The notes under the pieces are model-generated. The model was not told the DNA's origin and did not search any database. It saw nothing but the letters and a program-made list of their open reading frames with translations. A program made the position numbers and the translations under genes. Shown piece after piece: positions 11,651 to 24,008 of a stretch of DNA of 64,000 bases. Origin of the DNA: Vanilla planifolia (taxonomy: Eukaryota; Streptophyta; Magnoliopsida; Asparagales; Orchidaceae). Each line of letters opens with the position of its first letter. Within the stretch, counting starts at the first letter, position 1. The stretch is from positions 19,593,501 through 19,657,500 of the forward strand of contig CM043869.1 in assembly GCA_023846275.1 (NCBI GenBank), read 5' to 3'.

Positions 11651-14540
11651 TAGAGAGTTGATAACTTGTTTCTTGGGCTTGAGATGCTCTTATTGTATAA
11701 TTTGAAAGATTTGATAGTTGTGAAACTTGAAATAAATAAATAGCATCGTAAATATTATTATTGGAGACTAATAATCTAAGAGCTCTTTTGTAGTAATATT
11801 AGCAAACTCATTTAGTAATTTTAAAGTTTTAGGAAAAATGTTTCCCAAGTTTTTTCAACTAATGTCCCTTTATATGAAGGAGGGACAGAAATATTTTCAA
11901 AAGATTCCTTCAAAAGTGAATATCGTGCGATAGACTTATAAAATAACCAAAACAATTATATATATGAAAGTGCTTATTAAAATCCTAAAAGTTATAAAAA
12001 ATTGTTAAGTATGCTCTTGTTATAATAATAAATATTTTCAAAGGTTGTTAGTCCTACATGAAAAAACATTATCTAATGATTATTTAGTTTAACAATTCAA
12101 TAAGTGGGACTTTATACAACAATTTAACTTTAGTTGTCCTAATTGTATACCTTTATATTATGGCCATTCGTAAGCAGTGTACCATGTGACTTTATATGGT
12201 GATTTATTTAAAAATAATTGGCAAATGTACATGTTTGAGTTTGCTGTTAAGTGTTTTTTTTTTTTTTTTTGAAAACTTTCATTTTAATTTTTTTAATTTA
12301 CCAGTTTTTAAAATTGCTTAGCATATTTCCCAGTTATAAAATTTTATAAAGAGAAAAGATCTGATCACTGCTAATCGAAGTTGACTTAGCCATGATATAT
12401 ATTTTTATGTTATTAAATTTTTCTCAAATCAAATAAATGATTGCAAGACAAACAATTGTAAATTAAAAATTATAAATAGAAAAGACATTGTTATAATATA
12501 TAAAGTTTAAATTTGTCACATGCCTTTGAAAAACACCTAATGAAGCAATAAAGTTTTCTAGTGGAGATCCACCCACCAAGATCACTGCTCATATTTATTT
12601 CTTGCACGTATCACATTTGCAAAGAAAAGCAACCTTCACTCTATATGGATGATTCCTCACTGTTATTTTATACAAGCATTGCATTCTTTTTGTGGACAAG
12701 AAAAATTCCTTTGAGATGAACACCAAGGCACAATCAAGATGCAATTTAATATTTAACCTACCAAGATCTTGGCAATGAAATTAAGCAAACTATCAATGAC
12801 CTTATCCTCTTCTTTCATATTTAAAAGAGTTAGAAGATTGCATCCATGTCAATCTACTTTGCATGTTGCTAAGGAAGTTTTGAAATAAAAATGATCGAAG
12901 CTAATTGGATGCTTTCTAGATTTGTCGCAAGTTGTAATTACTAATCAGATAGTTTGACAAGTTTATTATAAATGTTTTTTTTTTATCTTGAATTGTTAGC
13001 TCCTGATCAAATGATTTGATAAGATTTTAGCGAGATCAGTACTCCACGTTAAATAGTTCAATAGATTCATCGTAAATTAGTATTATTTGTAGTCCTATTT
13101 TACGATCACCATCTAATTCTTGATTAAATATGTGAACTAGTCTTGAATATTTTTTTTCTTGAATCTTTTAAGTTTTGATGTAATATTGATTGTTGATAAT
13201 TACTCTTCTTGTTTACTAGCTAACGCATTATCATTTCTAGATTAGTTTCAAACCAATTTGTTATAGCCCATTAGCAATTGAATTCAAATATTAATCATCA
13301 ACTAATAAACATTTTTTTGCAACTGTTGCTTGCTCTAGAGATAATGGTTATCTTATTAGCCCTATTTCTTGGACAAAAACATAATCAAATAAATCAAACA
13401 CCACATGGAGAGCAAAAACAAAGAAATTGTATTTACGTGGATGGGTGGATGTTGCTCATCTCAATATCTATTTATATCGTAATGATATCTCTGGCTAAGG
13501 TCACTCTTTGATGCCTAATATCAAGATTTTAACATTTTTAATTTCACTTTTATTTACATTTTTTCTTTAAATAATTAGATAGATATGACAAAAATATTAC
13601 ATCACAAGCCTTTAAATCATAACAATTTGTAGATGTTCATGCATTTAGGATAACATATTACAACAACTATCATATTGCTTAAGATATTTATAATATATCA
13701 TGTCTCTAAGCTATTACAAGCATTTCAACTTTACATTGATTTAACTAAGTTCACAGATCCCCTTTTATGTTATGATGTTCATCTCTTATACTTGAAAAAT
13801 TAATGTTAAAATAGGCTAAATTATCATCATAGATTAGTAGTAAAATCTTTGCATATAGAAATAAATATTCATATGCAATTCAAGAATATCATTTTTCCTT
13901 GATTGCTATAATCATACTTAAGGTCTATTTCCTCTTAACCCAACATCATCTTAAGAAGGTCAAGTTTCATCTTTTTCATAAGTGGCTAGTTAGTTCTTTA
14001 TTTTTATTATTCAGTTGATTACTTTAATTACAATAAATATCTTAATTGAAAAATGAAAATCTAAATGATCCTCAAACTAAAAATAAATAAACTGATAATA
14101 ACAAATAATAAGAACAAAAGTTCTATAGAAAGATATATAAAAATAAAATAAAAAACATCTTTAATCTCATAAATAACTTATTATGATCTATTAAATGTTT
14201 TAAAACCTTTTGAGCATTATTTGTAGACTTTCTAAATCAAGTATGACATGTTTTTCTTGCAATTATTTACGATGAATCATGTTCTTCATCTCATAAGTTT
14301 GCATGAATTTTATTCCATGTGTTATACATTTTATTAGACAATTTTTGCATACTCTAGATTTGAGCTAATACAGAAAGAGTCGACCCAATAGATAGGAACA
14401 CTGCCAACCACCTTCGCAATTGTAATGACTAATTAATTTGAATCATCGTTGGCTATAGATCAAGTGTTGGACTAGTAATAGGGTTTGGTTTCAATCAAGT
14501 TACTTGACATGTGAACTAAATTCACTATAGAGGTTCTTAG
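11651..14540. other. AT-rich spacer before the first DUF716 gene
   Basis: No gene recognised. Contains an 18-base T run at 12254-12271. The 77-codon frame at 13278-13511 lacks any known feature. The last 200 bases (14316-14480) resemble repeat sequence also present at 21060-21520 and 22850-23300. Confidence 0.55.
14316..14480. repeat. Dispersed diverged repeat, copy 1 (upstream of first DUF716 gene)
   Basis: Shares ordered words with 22990-23090, including 'tcgacccaa...', 'ctgccaacc' and 'actaattaatttg' followed by '...ttggct'. It also shares CATGTGTTATACATTTTATT-like sequence with about 21150. Strongly diverged. It may mark the edge of an old block that was copied with the DUF716 genes, or an unrelated repeat family. 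Confidence 0.4.
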
Positions 14541-14542
14541 TG

Positions 14543-14553
14543 TATATAAATAG
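14543..14553 (+). promoter_or_regulatory. TATA box of first DUF716 gene
   Basis: TATATAAATAG stands 45 bases before the ATG at 14598, a textbook plant TATA sequence. Transcription would start near 14575-14585, giving a very short leader. That places the in-frame ATG at 14556 upstream of the predicted transcript, which supports the start at 14598. Confidence 0.6.
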
Positions 14554-14597
14554 ATGTGTTTTCCTCTGTCATCCCGCAGCCCAAACCCCAAAACGCA

Positions 14598-15521
14598 ATG
14601 GGCACTCTGGTGGGTCACGTCGCACATGGCGTCGGCTTCGTCCTCATTGGTCTCTGGCATCTCTACAACAACATCAAGCTGCATTCCCTCCACCCCAAAG
14701 GTTACCGGTCGCTCATCTGGTTCGCCGCGCCCAAGCTCCGCCAACTGGAGCTCCTCGTCATTGCCAGCGGCAGCTGCGTGTCGATCACCATGGAGCTCTT
14801 TGTCGGGCCGGACCGGCACCAACCTCTGGACTCCGACTTCACCATCCCCTCTAACCACCTGCAAAACTTCGACCATGCTTTCATGTCCCTGACTTTCCTG
14901 CTCTACGCTACCTTCGCCGCCGCCTTGGACCGCGCGAATACCGCCCGGCCAGCAGCGGAGCCGCTCACCATCCTCGCCGCCTCCACCGCCTTCGCGCAGG
15001 AGCTCCTCCTTTTCCACCTCCACTCCTCCGACCATATTGGCGTGGAGGGCCAGTACCACTGGCTCCTTCAGCTGGTCATCGCCGTCTCGCTCGCCACCAC
15101 TCTTATGGGCATCGGCCACCCGAGGAGCTTTGCGGTCGCATTCGTTCGGTCCTTGACCATTGCCTTCCAGGGGATATGGCTCATCATCATGGGATACGCC
15201 CTTTATATGCCGTCGCTGATGTCCAAGGGGTGCTTCATGAACCCAGAAAACGGGCACATGGTGGTCCGATGCCGAAGCCAGGAGGCGCTCCACCGCGCCA
15301 AGGCGCTGGTTAATTTCGAATTCTGCTGGCTCCTTGTTGCGGTTCTCGCTGCCTCTCTGCTCTTCTATCTTCTTCTCAGTAGAAGGTATACGGAGGAGGC
15401 AGAGTACGCTTCCATTGTGAAGTTGGTTGATGACGACGTGGAGGATTTGGATGTGGAGGCCAACATGAGGAGTTTTGTGAGCATGGGGAAGACAATGAGG
15501 AGCATGGACCTGGAGATGTGA
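14598..15521 (+). CDS. DUF716 / TMEM45-like multipass membrane protein, copy 1
   Basis: Intronless, 307 residues. Family membership is read from the N-terminus MGTLVGHVAHG.GF.LIGLWHLYN and from the central histidine-rich stretch FHLHS.DH.GVEGQYHWLLQ (about 139-158), which are typical of DUF716 (TMEM45) proteins, annotated in Arabidopsis as plant viral-response family proteins. Hydrophobic segments at about 5-27, 50-70, 95-111, 122-141, 155-172, 178-205 and 240-262 predict seven membrane spans. A charged acidic tail follows (VDDDVEDLDVE at about 277-287). Biochemical function is unknown. I start at 14598 because the paralogue at 24009 begins at the same residue and a TATA box lies between the upstream ATG (14556) and this one. 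Much more GC-rich than its surroundings. No clear poly(A) signal. Confidence 0.88.
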   Translation: MGTLVGHVAHGVGFVLIGLWHLYNNIKLHSLHPKGYRSLIWFAAPKLRQLELLVIASGSCVSITMELFVGPDRHQPLDSDFTIPSNHLQNFDHAFMSLTFLLYATFAAALDRANTARPAAEPLTILAASTAFAQELLLFHLHSSDHIGVEGQYHWLLQLVIAVSLATTLMGIGHPRSFAVAFVRSLTIAFQGIWLIIMGYALYMPSLMSKGCFMNPENGHMVVRCRSQEALHRAKALVNFEFCWLLVAVLAASLLFYLLLSRRYTEEAEYASIVKLVDDDVEDLDVEANMRSFVSMGKTMRSMDLEM

Positions 15522-18007
15522 TAAAGGAGACAGAAAATCGTTATCATTTGGATTAATTGCATGTTTGTGTCTTCCTCTTTCTTATTGTTTGCTTGCATGA
15601 AACGTGATGCATCTCCTTGTTCTCTAATCTATGGATTGCAGCTGCTAAGTCTGGCATATGGTTTATACTCTCTTCTATAGAAAAGAACAGCCATGTTTAT
15701 GCTCTTTTAGGTTCTTGTTTGAATGAATGTTATCTTTGATGACTCAGTCTTTCGCTCTGATTTAATCAATGCAACTATGATAAACTATGATATTCACTTA
15801 TATACATTTGTTGTCACTCTTGCAAAATTTGAAGGGGTCATGAATTTTATGTTTATTCTTCATTCTTTGATTATGTTTTAAGATAGTGATTATTTTGAGT
15901 ACAATTCAACTTTCATTTCGTCTAACATTTGATGCTTTACGAGTGATAAAGATAATGTTCTTCATTTACAAGAGTTAGTTGAAGTGATGTTAATATTTTG
16001 TCATATAATTATCTCTCATATCATTTGATTTATCAATTATTTATCTGAATTTTTTTCTATTAACTTATTTTTATAATAATTTTAAATAATTTTAAAGATA
16101 CTTTTTACGGAGTTGCTATTTTTATAATATCTTATATTATACAGTTGATCTATCTATCTTGAGGGAACATTACTTCTCCTTTCTCCCTCACGTGGGGTAC
16201 ACATTACTTATCATTATATAACAAAGCAAATGACATCATATATTGCATCGTAAACGCTTTCCGTTTATGATTGCATGTGGAGGAATGTACTACCGTGGAG
16301 CTAAAGAAGTTTATTTATTGTATGTGAAGATTTGTTAGCTGTGAATATTTTTTTTATATCGAGTGAAATTGTTCTAACAGCATGTAATTTTAATTACAAC
16401 TTTCAAATATAATATTCAAGTGTTTTTAAAAACATTCCATTGATTATAAATTATGTTAAATTAGTTTCAAAAATACCTACAACATTAAATATTTTATTGG
16501 TTTATATTTCAATTCTTTGGAATGTTAATATAGAAAACCTTAATATTCTTAACCTTTTTCAAAGATTTTAAGAACTTCGGTTGGTGAGATAAAAACATAG
16601 AAAGATTATGTTAAAATATTAAATAAATTATGATTAAAATAGAGACAAAATCAAAAGCGTAAAAAATGTATAAGTTGAATGATAATTTAAGGTTTTTTTT
16701 ATTTTTGAAATAATGATATCAAGTCTATTTCGGATTCTTTAGATAAAATTATATACAAATATAATTTAATGAGTTTCAAATAGAGTTGTAATAAAAAATT
16801 AGTTGATTTTAAATAAATAAAATGATTTATAATATAAAGATTATTTTTTTAATGATTAATACAAATATTTAAAAATCTTTAATATTTAAAATAATTCAAT
16901 AAAAAGAATGCAAAAATATGAGGAATAACAAGGAACATGGTTTTACTAAATAAGGCTAGATGTTTTAGATTTAGTGTAATCCATTATGGATTAATGATAT
17001 GTTAACATGAAAATTTCATGACCATTTTGAGCTTAAAAAATTGTTTATCATGTACGTCGGTAGGCAAAATTAAAACATACTTGTTTTATTTAAAACTAAA
17101 AATGCTATAATTTCTTGATGGATTGAGAACATGTTTCATAAAGAAATAAATATAATTGTAATATTTGATACCAAAAATTATCCCAAATAAACTTCATATA
17201 AATCAAATCGAGCAAAAACAAAATTGTCACACTCAAGAATATTAAGGTAGTTTAGGCTATTCAATGTATCGAATGTAAATTGATAGAAAACAAAAAGAAA
17301 AACCTAAAGTTTCTAATTGGTGCAATAACCTATAATAAATCTTAACAAACTTATTCACTAGATGTTAATGCCAATATTATGCTAGACCATAAGAGCCTAA
17401 TGATGAGGATTGTTGAACATATCAAATCTACTTATTCACTAGATGTTTTTCAATCAAGAGAAAAAATTCCTTGTCTTATCTATCCATCCAAACAAGATTC
17501 ATCAAGTCTAGCTTTCCTTTACTCAACCATGTAAAGTGTGCTTAGTTTGGATGATTTTATCTATAAACACTTTACTGCCTACTATGAGGTCATTTACAAA
17601 AAATTTACAAAGGAAAGCCTCAACCTTTTTCTTGACTCTTTTGTGACCTCCATCGTAGTCACAATGCTACGTAGATTAATGGTTATAGAACCATTATGAC
17701 TTTATTCATAATGCTTTTGCAATAAGAAAAAAGACCACGAGTAAATGTTATGACATATAATGTAAACTAGGAATGTCTAAGCCTAGAATAAATGATACAA
17801 TAAATAATATAACACTTTATAATTATTACTAATTTTGTACTTTATATTGTTATTTACTTATTTTATTTAATTATAATAACATCGATTTTAATGTTATATT
17901 ATGTTCTTTTGTTTAGTGATATTATATTGTTTTGTTTTTTTATATTCACTAGAGTGATAGCACATTTAAGAAAGGGAATATAGGAAATAGAATGTAGAGG
18001 GTTTTTT
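15522..18007. other. AT-rich spacer
   Basis: 3' UTR of the first DUF716 gene, then AT-rich DNA with no open frame of note. Nothing recognised. Confidence 0.6.
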
Positions 18008-18555
18008 TATTTGCATTGTCTGTGAGACCAATGTGGTTTAAGCAATCAAATAGTTTTATGTAAAGTATTTCCAATGTGGTTTTCAAATTATAAAATATTT
18101 TAAATTATTTTTGTTATGTTTTCAATTAATTTTTAAATTTGAGTATGAATGAGTTTTAAACTAATCTTTTCATGATTTTATTTATAAAATACTATTGTCA
18201 AAACTAAAGAAAAAAATTAAGAAAATAAATAATATGACACCGATCCTTAGAAAGGTGAGTAAACGACACCACAACAAGACAAAGTTTTCCAATGCATTGT
18301 ATGTGAGACAAATATTGTTTAAGTAATAGTATAGTTTTATTGAAGTGTAGTTTTCAAATTATAAAATATTTTAAGCTATTTTTACTATGTTTTAAAAATA
18401 TTTTTCAAATATGAATATGAAATAAGTATTGAAATGATTTAGTCATGATTGTAATTATAAAAAATTATGTTTGAAACTAAAAGAAACCTTAAAAAATGAT
18501 GTGACGCTGATTCTAAAAAAGATATGAGGGACTTCATAATAGGATAGAAAGAGAC
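18008..18555. repeat. Diverged tandem duplication, about 280-bp unit
   Basis: The block at about 18008-18281 (a GCATTGT.TGTGAGAC start, 'caaattataaaatatttta' in the middle, a 'gacaccgatcc' end) recurs at about 18293-18555 in the same order with many changes. The repeated end words are 'atgacaccgatccttagaaa' and 'gtgacgctgattctaaaaaa'. Old duplication, no coding content. Confidence 0.55.
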
Positions 18556-21059
18556 AATCAACAATCATGGTTGAATGGTGGCCTCACTAAGTGTAGCTCA
18601 CAACCATATAGGGGCCTAGGAAGGAGGGCCGAGTAGAAAAACTTAAAGTTTAGAAGCAATGTTTCGAGCCAAGTCATATAGCAAGGCCTTTTCTAGCCAA
18701 AGAGATGCTAAAATGGATTGCTAAAGAGATTGTTTCATATCAAGATCTTGACCACCATTGCCTTTTGTGGAGGGTGTTGAGGCTATGCTCGAGGCCTACT
18801 CAACTATGAAATTTTGTATTTAACAAGTCATCTTTTCCAAAAGTCAAATAGTTGGCATAGTCTAATAATTTTATTTTAAAGAAATCTATTATTTGACAAT
18901 CATTCATGTCATGATAATAAAAAAATAATTTGTTAGATTTGATAATCAAGAAATTTATAAAGTCTATATGCACATCAATATAGGTGTCTCAACTTTAAGT
19001 TCTTATACATGTCATAATTGCTATCTCTATATCTTCTACATATTTGTGATGTGGGTGCTTCATTCTTTTAATCTACAAATCTTTTTTATTTTAACCAATA
19101 TAGCTTCTATCTTATCCATACTATCATTAGAATTATTTTGTTGTTATAATGTGTTAATAATCAAGTTGAAAATTCAAAATGTTAAATTATAATTTTATGT
19201 AATATTTAATTAGTATAAAAATATAAATAATGTTGTTAACAATTTCTTTTAAGGTGATAATCTTGGATTCCATATAAAGTAAATAATTTAATGATAAAGA
19301 TCATAGTTTTAGCATAAAAAAAAATTCCATATTGTTGCGTATTTATTTTTAAATGTAACAAACTAAGAATTTGGTATGGCATTAGTAAAGTTACTAAATA
19401 ATTTTTCATAAGAATTCAATATATGTACCAAAATTTATGATATTTTAACTTTGATGGAAAAAAATTAACTTGAAACTCTCCCTAGCGGCCACTCACAATT
19501 CTCTGATAGATTTGCTCAAGGTTCATGACTTAGAGTTTAAATGAAGTAAAAACTAATGAACATTATTATCACAATTCATGAATATGCAAAGTACTTGAAA
19601 AAATATACAATTTTCTCCTTTCAAACTCTGATGACCAAACCATTAATCTGAAGATGGCTTTTTTCTAACAACGTTGAGAATTTCTAAGGATCTTTTACAA
19701 TCTTCAAGTTTGTTAATCTAGACTCATTAGATTGTCAAGGCAAATTGGAGATAATGAGCCTTGCCTTGATAAAAAAAATGTTGGAAATTTTATGTAAGTC
19801 TGGTGGGAAAGATGACCTCACTAGTGGTAGGAGTGATGAATAGGAGTGATGAATTAAGTTATGTAAAAAGAAGATATTGTAAATAAAAAAAATGATAACG
19901 TAGAGGATCTTATGGATCTTGACCAAGTTTTTATACGAGAGAATATAAGGTGTATGAAGGGATAACTTATGATTACCTACATAATTTTGATAATATTTTT
20001 AGAGTGGGTGAAATGATAAAGTCATAGAGAAAATATTTTATTTTTTCAAATAAGTTAATTTTTAAGATTTCTTATAAGAAGATGGATTGATTAGGCTTAT
20101 TATAATGTGAGAAGGGAGTTTAGGAATATTAAAATTTGTATCAATTAGTTTGGAAATAGTTTGGGCTAAAGAGATAAAATATGCTAATTTAAATTAAGAC
20201 TAGATTTAAGAGATTCTTTTAAGAGGGAGGATGAGAATGAGCTTGAATTGTTATGTAATTAATATATAGAGGATGAGTGGATGTGTGAATGATGGTTTGA
20301 GTTTGTTTGGGTTGGTGAGAAAAAGGTAGGGTTTTGGGGATAATTAATGAAGAAGGCTAAAAGAGATAGTAGGTGGTTGATTAGTTCAAAAAACTTATTC
20401 ATTTTTGGGGCTTTTTTAAGTCTTCTAAGGTCTAGAGAGAGAAAAGAGACACACATGATACCAAATTTGTATTCAAAATCATCTTTTTGCTTCACTAATT
20501 TATCATATTTTAATACATAAATAAATCAAACTATAAATTCAAAAAACTACTACAAATTCTACAAGAGGCATAACCACGTCTAATATTAACAAACTCATTA
20601 AAATTTAAATTCAATGCATGTCTATTTGTACTTTGGTTGTAATTCATTCATCTCCTAAGATGGTGCATTAGCATAAAAAGGCATTTAAGTAGGCTTTTGA
20701 TGTTTTTAACATATCTTATAATTGATCTAAATCACCAATTAAACCTAAAATGTTGATTTGGAATCTACTATACATGTTTTGAAAGCCTTTAGTTCATACA
20801 TTCCGCTCTAAATTAGTTTTGCATCAACCTAGTAAGCTTTTATTTGTAACTATCCTCTTGATTTAACCTTTTTTTGCATCATCTATTTTCTTTAAAATCT
20901 ATCATGCCTTATAAAAAAGCACCTCACTCCCCTAGATCTAATAAATCTTGCTTCGTTTAATCCCACTCCAACAAATCAAAATATTACTCAACACTATTAC
21001 AAGGAATTCCACTTTTTGTTGGCACTAGAACTATCCACTATGGCAACTTGTTAAGTTAG

Positions 21060-21520
21060 ATTTTTAAGTTTGAGAAGATTAGGCAAATAAGTTGCAATAA
21101 ATCAATTGATATTTGTCATAGACATATGTTTGTGCCGATTTTGTTTCATGTGTCATACATTTTATTTGAAACTTTCAATGTACTTGTGACTCCTAAGTAA
21201 GTTTTAGTTCAAGAACAAGTGTCTCTTGTTCCTTTAGAGCCATTCAATGAAATACTCAATTATTTTTACAATTATCCAATTGCAAGGCTATGGTTCAGAT
21301 TAAAAACTAGTTAGGAAGAGTTGTCTCTCACAATCAAGGTGAGTTAGCTTCATAATTGAAAATTTTAAAATTTAGTTTATAGAAATAGATGTATTTGGTC
21401 TCTTATATGTACACAAGTATTTTTCATAGAAGCCTAAATTCTTATCTTTATCTTATTTTCTACATAATGGTTCCAAGTGATACAATATTTAACCCCTCTT
21501 CTAATAACAACTCATATTTA
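21060..21520. repeat. Dispersed diverged repeat, copy 2
   Basis: Starts with 'tttgagaagattaggcaaata'-like sequence and ends with 'cttatctttatctta...ctacataatggtt'. The same order of words appears at 22850-23300 ('ttgaagagattggacaaata' to 'ctttatcttgttgtctccat'). Unclassified. Confidence 0.45.
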
Positions 21521-22849
21521 TGTTAATTGATTCCACCTTTATTAACCTTGCACTAATCATGCTATCAATCATATCTACAATCACTTGAGCATTCTAGCAA
21601 AAAAGAAAAAAAAAAACACATGCAATATCCTTTGTATATTAAGCTTTAATTCAACTTTAAAAAACTTCTTCTAAAATCTAATTCTTTCAAAAAAATACTT
21701 TTGCTCAAATAAAGCTCTTTCATAAAAAAATTATAATTTTCCCAAATCACTTTTAAAACTCAAAAAATACACACAAACGAAAAGAAAATGCTCTTCACAT
21801 TATGGCCTGCTAATTTTAACTTAAAATTCAATTTTAAATACTATTTTTCAACACTAAAAGTATTGGTGATTGCAATTTCTATTTGCTTTGGGCTTAAATA
21901 TGGACAACCCTTTATGAGGCAAAAGCAATAATCCACCTGCCAAAAAACGGTATCGAATACTAATGGCACCAATTCTCTTTGGCCAACAAACTCATGTCAA
22001 GGAGCATCTAATAATTGAAAGAAGGTCCTAAACGTTAGGCACAACTAATTAATATTGAGCTTATAGCATAATGAAAAGAGAACTAACTCCAAACATCAAG
22101 ATATCATAAATATCTTATTTTAATTTTTTAATTAATAAATATTGAAAAAATGAAAAAAATACCGTTTGCAAAAAAATTATAATAGAATAAACCTCAATGG
22201 GATAAAAGTCATAGTCCATTTCAATATTGTCTTTCAAGTTACAATGATAAGACATTGATGTCACAATGCTCTTTTGTATAAGACAAAAAAACAAAATCAA
22301 AAGAAAAAGATAAACTCCAAATAGCTTAGGAATAGTTTTGTATAAAATATTAAGAACAAATATTAGAATATGTCCAAAATGTGAAAAGATGTGATTAGTT
22401 TTTTTTATTTAAAATTTGTTTATATAGTGGTGAAAAGAATGATATGATTTTTTTTCTTTACAGATTTAACATGTAAGTTGATAGGTAATAGGGTTAGATA
22501 AGCATAATAGGGAACATGTTAGTAAAAGATATATCTATCTTAAATGAAAATTTGATGTCTTGAATCTTAAAGAGATATGAAATAGTATTTTGATTATTGT
22601 TAAATAAATAATTGATTGAAGTGTTCATATAAGTGTAGGATTTAGTTCAATTAATAAATATGCACAACTAATCTTATTGGCCAAAAGTTAGAAAATTAGG
22701 ATGGAAGATGACTACTATAGCAATCAAGGTGGCTAGAATTATCTAGAAAATGAAACATGCAAATATTAATGGTTGGGCATACTGATATAATCAGGTGAAG
22801 ATTAGGTTATTAATCATACTAGAAAGACATAAGATGTAATACTTTTAAG

Positions 22850-23300
22850 TTAGTTTTTTCAATTTGAAGAGATTGGACAAATAATATGCAATTCATTGTA
22901 TGATAATATTTTTTTATACTCATTTTTTCTAGATAAGTTTAATTTGAGTTGCGAGTTATTTTGATTCATTAACATATGTCTATTTTGAGTCACCTTGAAA
23001 AATCTCAACCCAACAAAGACGTATAATGCCACCAACCTTTGTAGTTATTATTACTAATTAATTTTTATTGGCTTAAGTTATGATTCAACTCTCATAATAA
23101 TTAGGAGTAATAGACTCTCAATATATGAGCTAACTTCAACTAATTTACTTTGTAATTGAAACATTTTGATTTTCGAGATTCATAATATATATATATATAT
23201 ATGCAAGTGTCATAGAAATAATTTTTTATAAAAGTTTGAATTCATAGCTTTATCTTGTTGTCTCCATGATGGTTTCAAATGATAACTATGGTTATCCCTC
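22850..23300. repeat. Dispersed diverged repeat, copy 3
   Basis: Partner of 21060-21520, and partly of 14316-14480. It contains a short (AT)n run at 23184-23202. It sits about 600-1000 bases upstream of the second DUF716 promoter, a position comparable to copy 1 relative to the first gene. Confidence 0.45.
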
Positions 23301-23864
23301 TTCAAACAAAAGGACTTATCATCTTCTTTAAAACTAAAGTCTTTTCTCTTGTGAGTACATGATGCATTATTTGTTCTTTGTTTAATGTGATTTTGATTTA
23401 AGTTATTCAAACATTTTTTTTTCTCTTCATACACACAATTGAGGAAAATGAGAAAAATCTTTATCTTAAAGTGATTGCAACTTAAATTCACTAATATTTG
23501 TGTTAATAGATTCCATCATTGTTAATTTTTAGTTATGTAAAACTTTTTTCTTAATTATTTTCACCAGATCATTTTCTCGACTAAAATATTTTCGCATGGT
23601 ATTTTGTTAACATAAATTCAATTTTAAATACTATTTTCCATCATGAAATGTTCATTATGCAAAGTATTCAACGCATGCTTCCTAACAAATAAACGATTCA
23701 GCAAATTTCATTAGACCTCATCGAAGCTTCCACAATTTTGTACATGTCTTTACCATGGAAGAAGCAAAATTTGACAGAAATTTCAAAACTTAATAATCCG
23801 ATGACCAGTCCAAGGCCCAACTCTTCTTCTTCCTCACGGAACTCTCTAGAGAAGCTCACCTTCT

Positions 23865-23870
23865 TATAAA
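23865..23870 (+). promoter_or_regulatory. TATA box of second DUF716 gene
   Basis: TATAAA in the context CTTCTTATAAACCCCC. The ATG at 24009 lies about 140 bases further on, giving a leader of roughly 110 bases. The region after it is rich in CCCAAAA repeats (about 23945-23975), typical of a plant 5' leader. Confidence 0.55.
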
Positions 23871-24008
23871 CCCCCGAACCCAGTTTGCCTCTCTTCAACT
23901 CCCCAAACTAAGTCTCGGCCGTCTTCTCCGATTCATTCTGCCTGCTCAAACCCAAAACCCAAAACCCAAACCCGAAGGCAAAGCGAATCCCCAACCTACC
24001 AAAAAGCA

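Larger units (their letters stand above)
18556..23860. other. Spacer between the DUF716 paralogues
   Basis: AT-rich. Two diverged copies of one repeat lie at about 21060-21520 and 22850-23300, and an (AT)n run at 23184-23202. Short open frames at 18968-19192, 20259-20495 and 23210-23491 show no family motif. I see no gene. Confidence 0.55.

Noticed and set aside
14472..15293. 273-codon minus-strand ORF opposite the first DUF716 gene
   Set aside because: Antisense shadow of a GC-rich gene. The plus-strand frame matches a known family.
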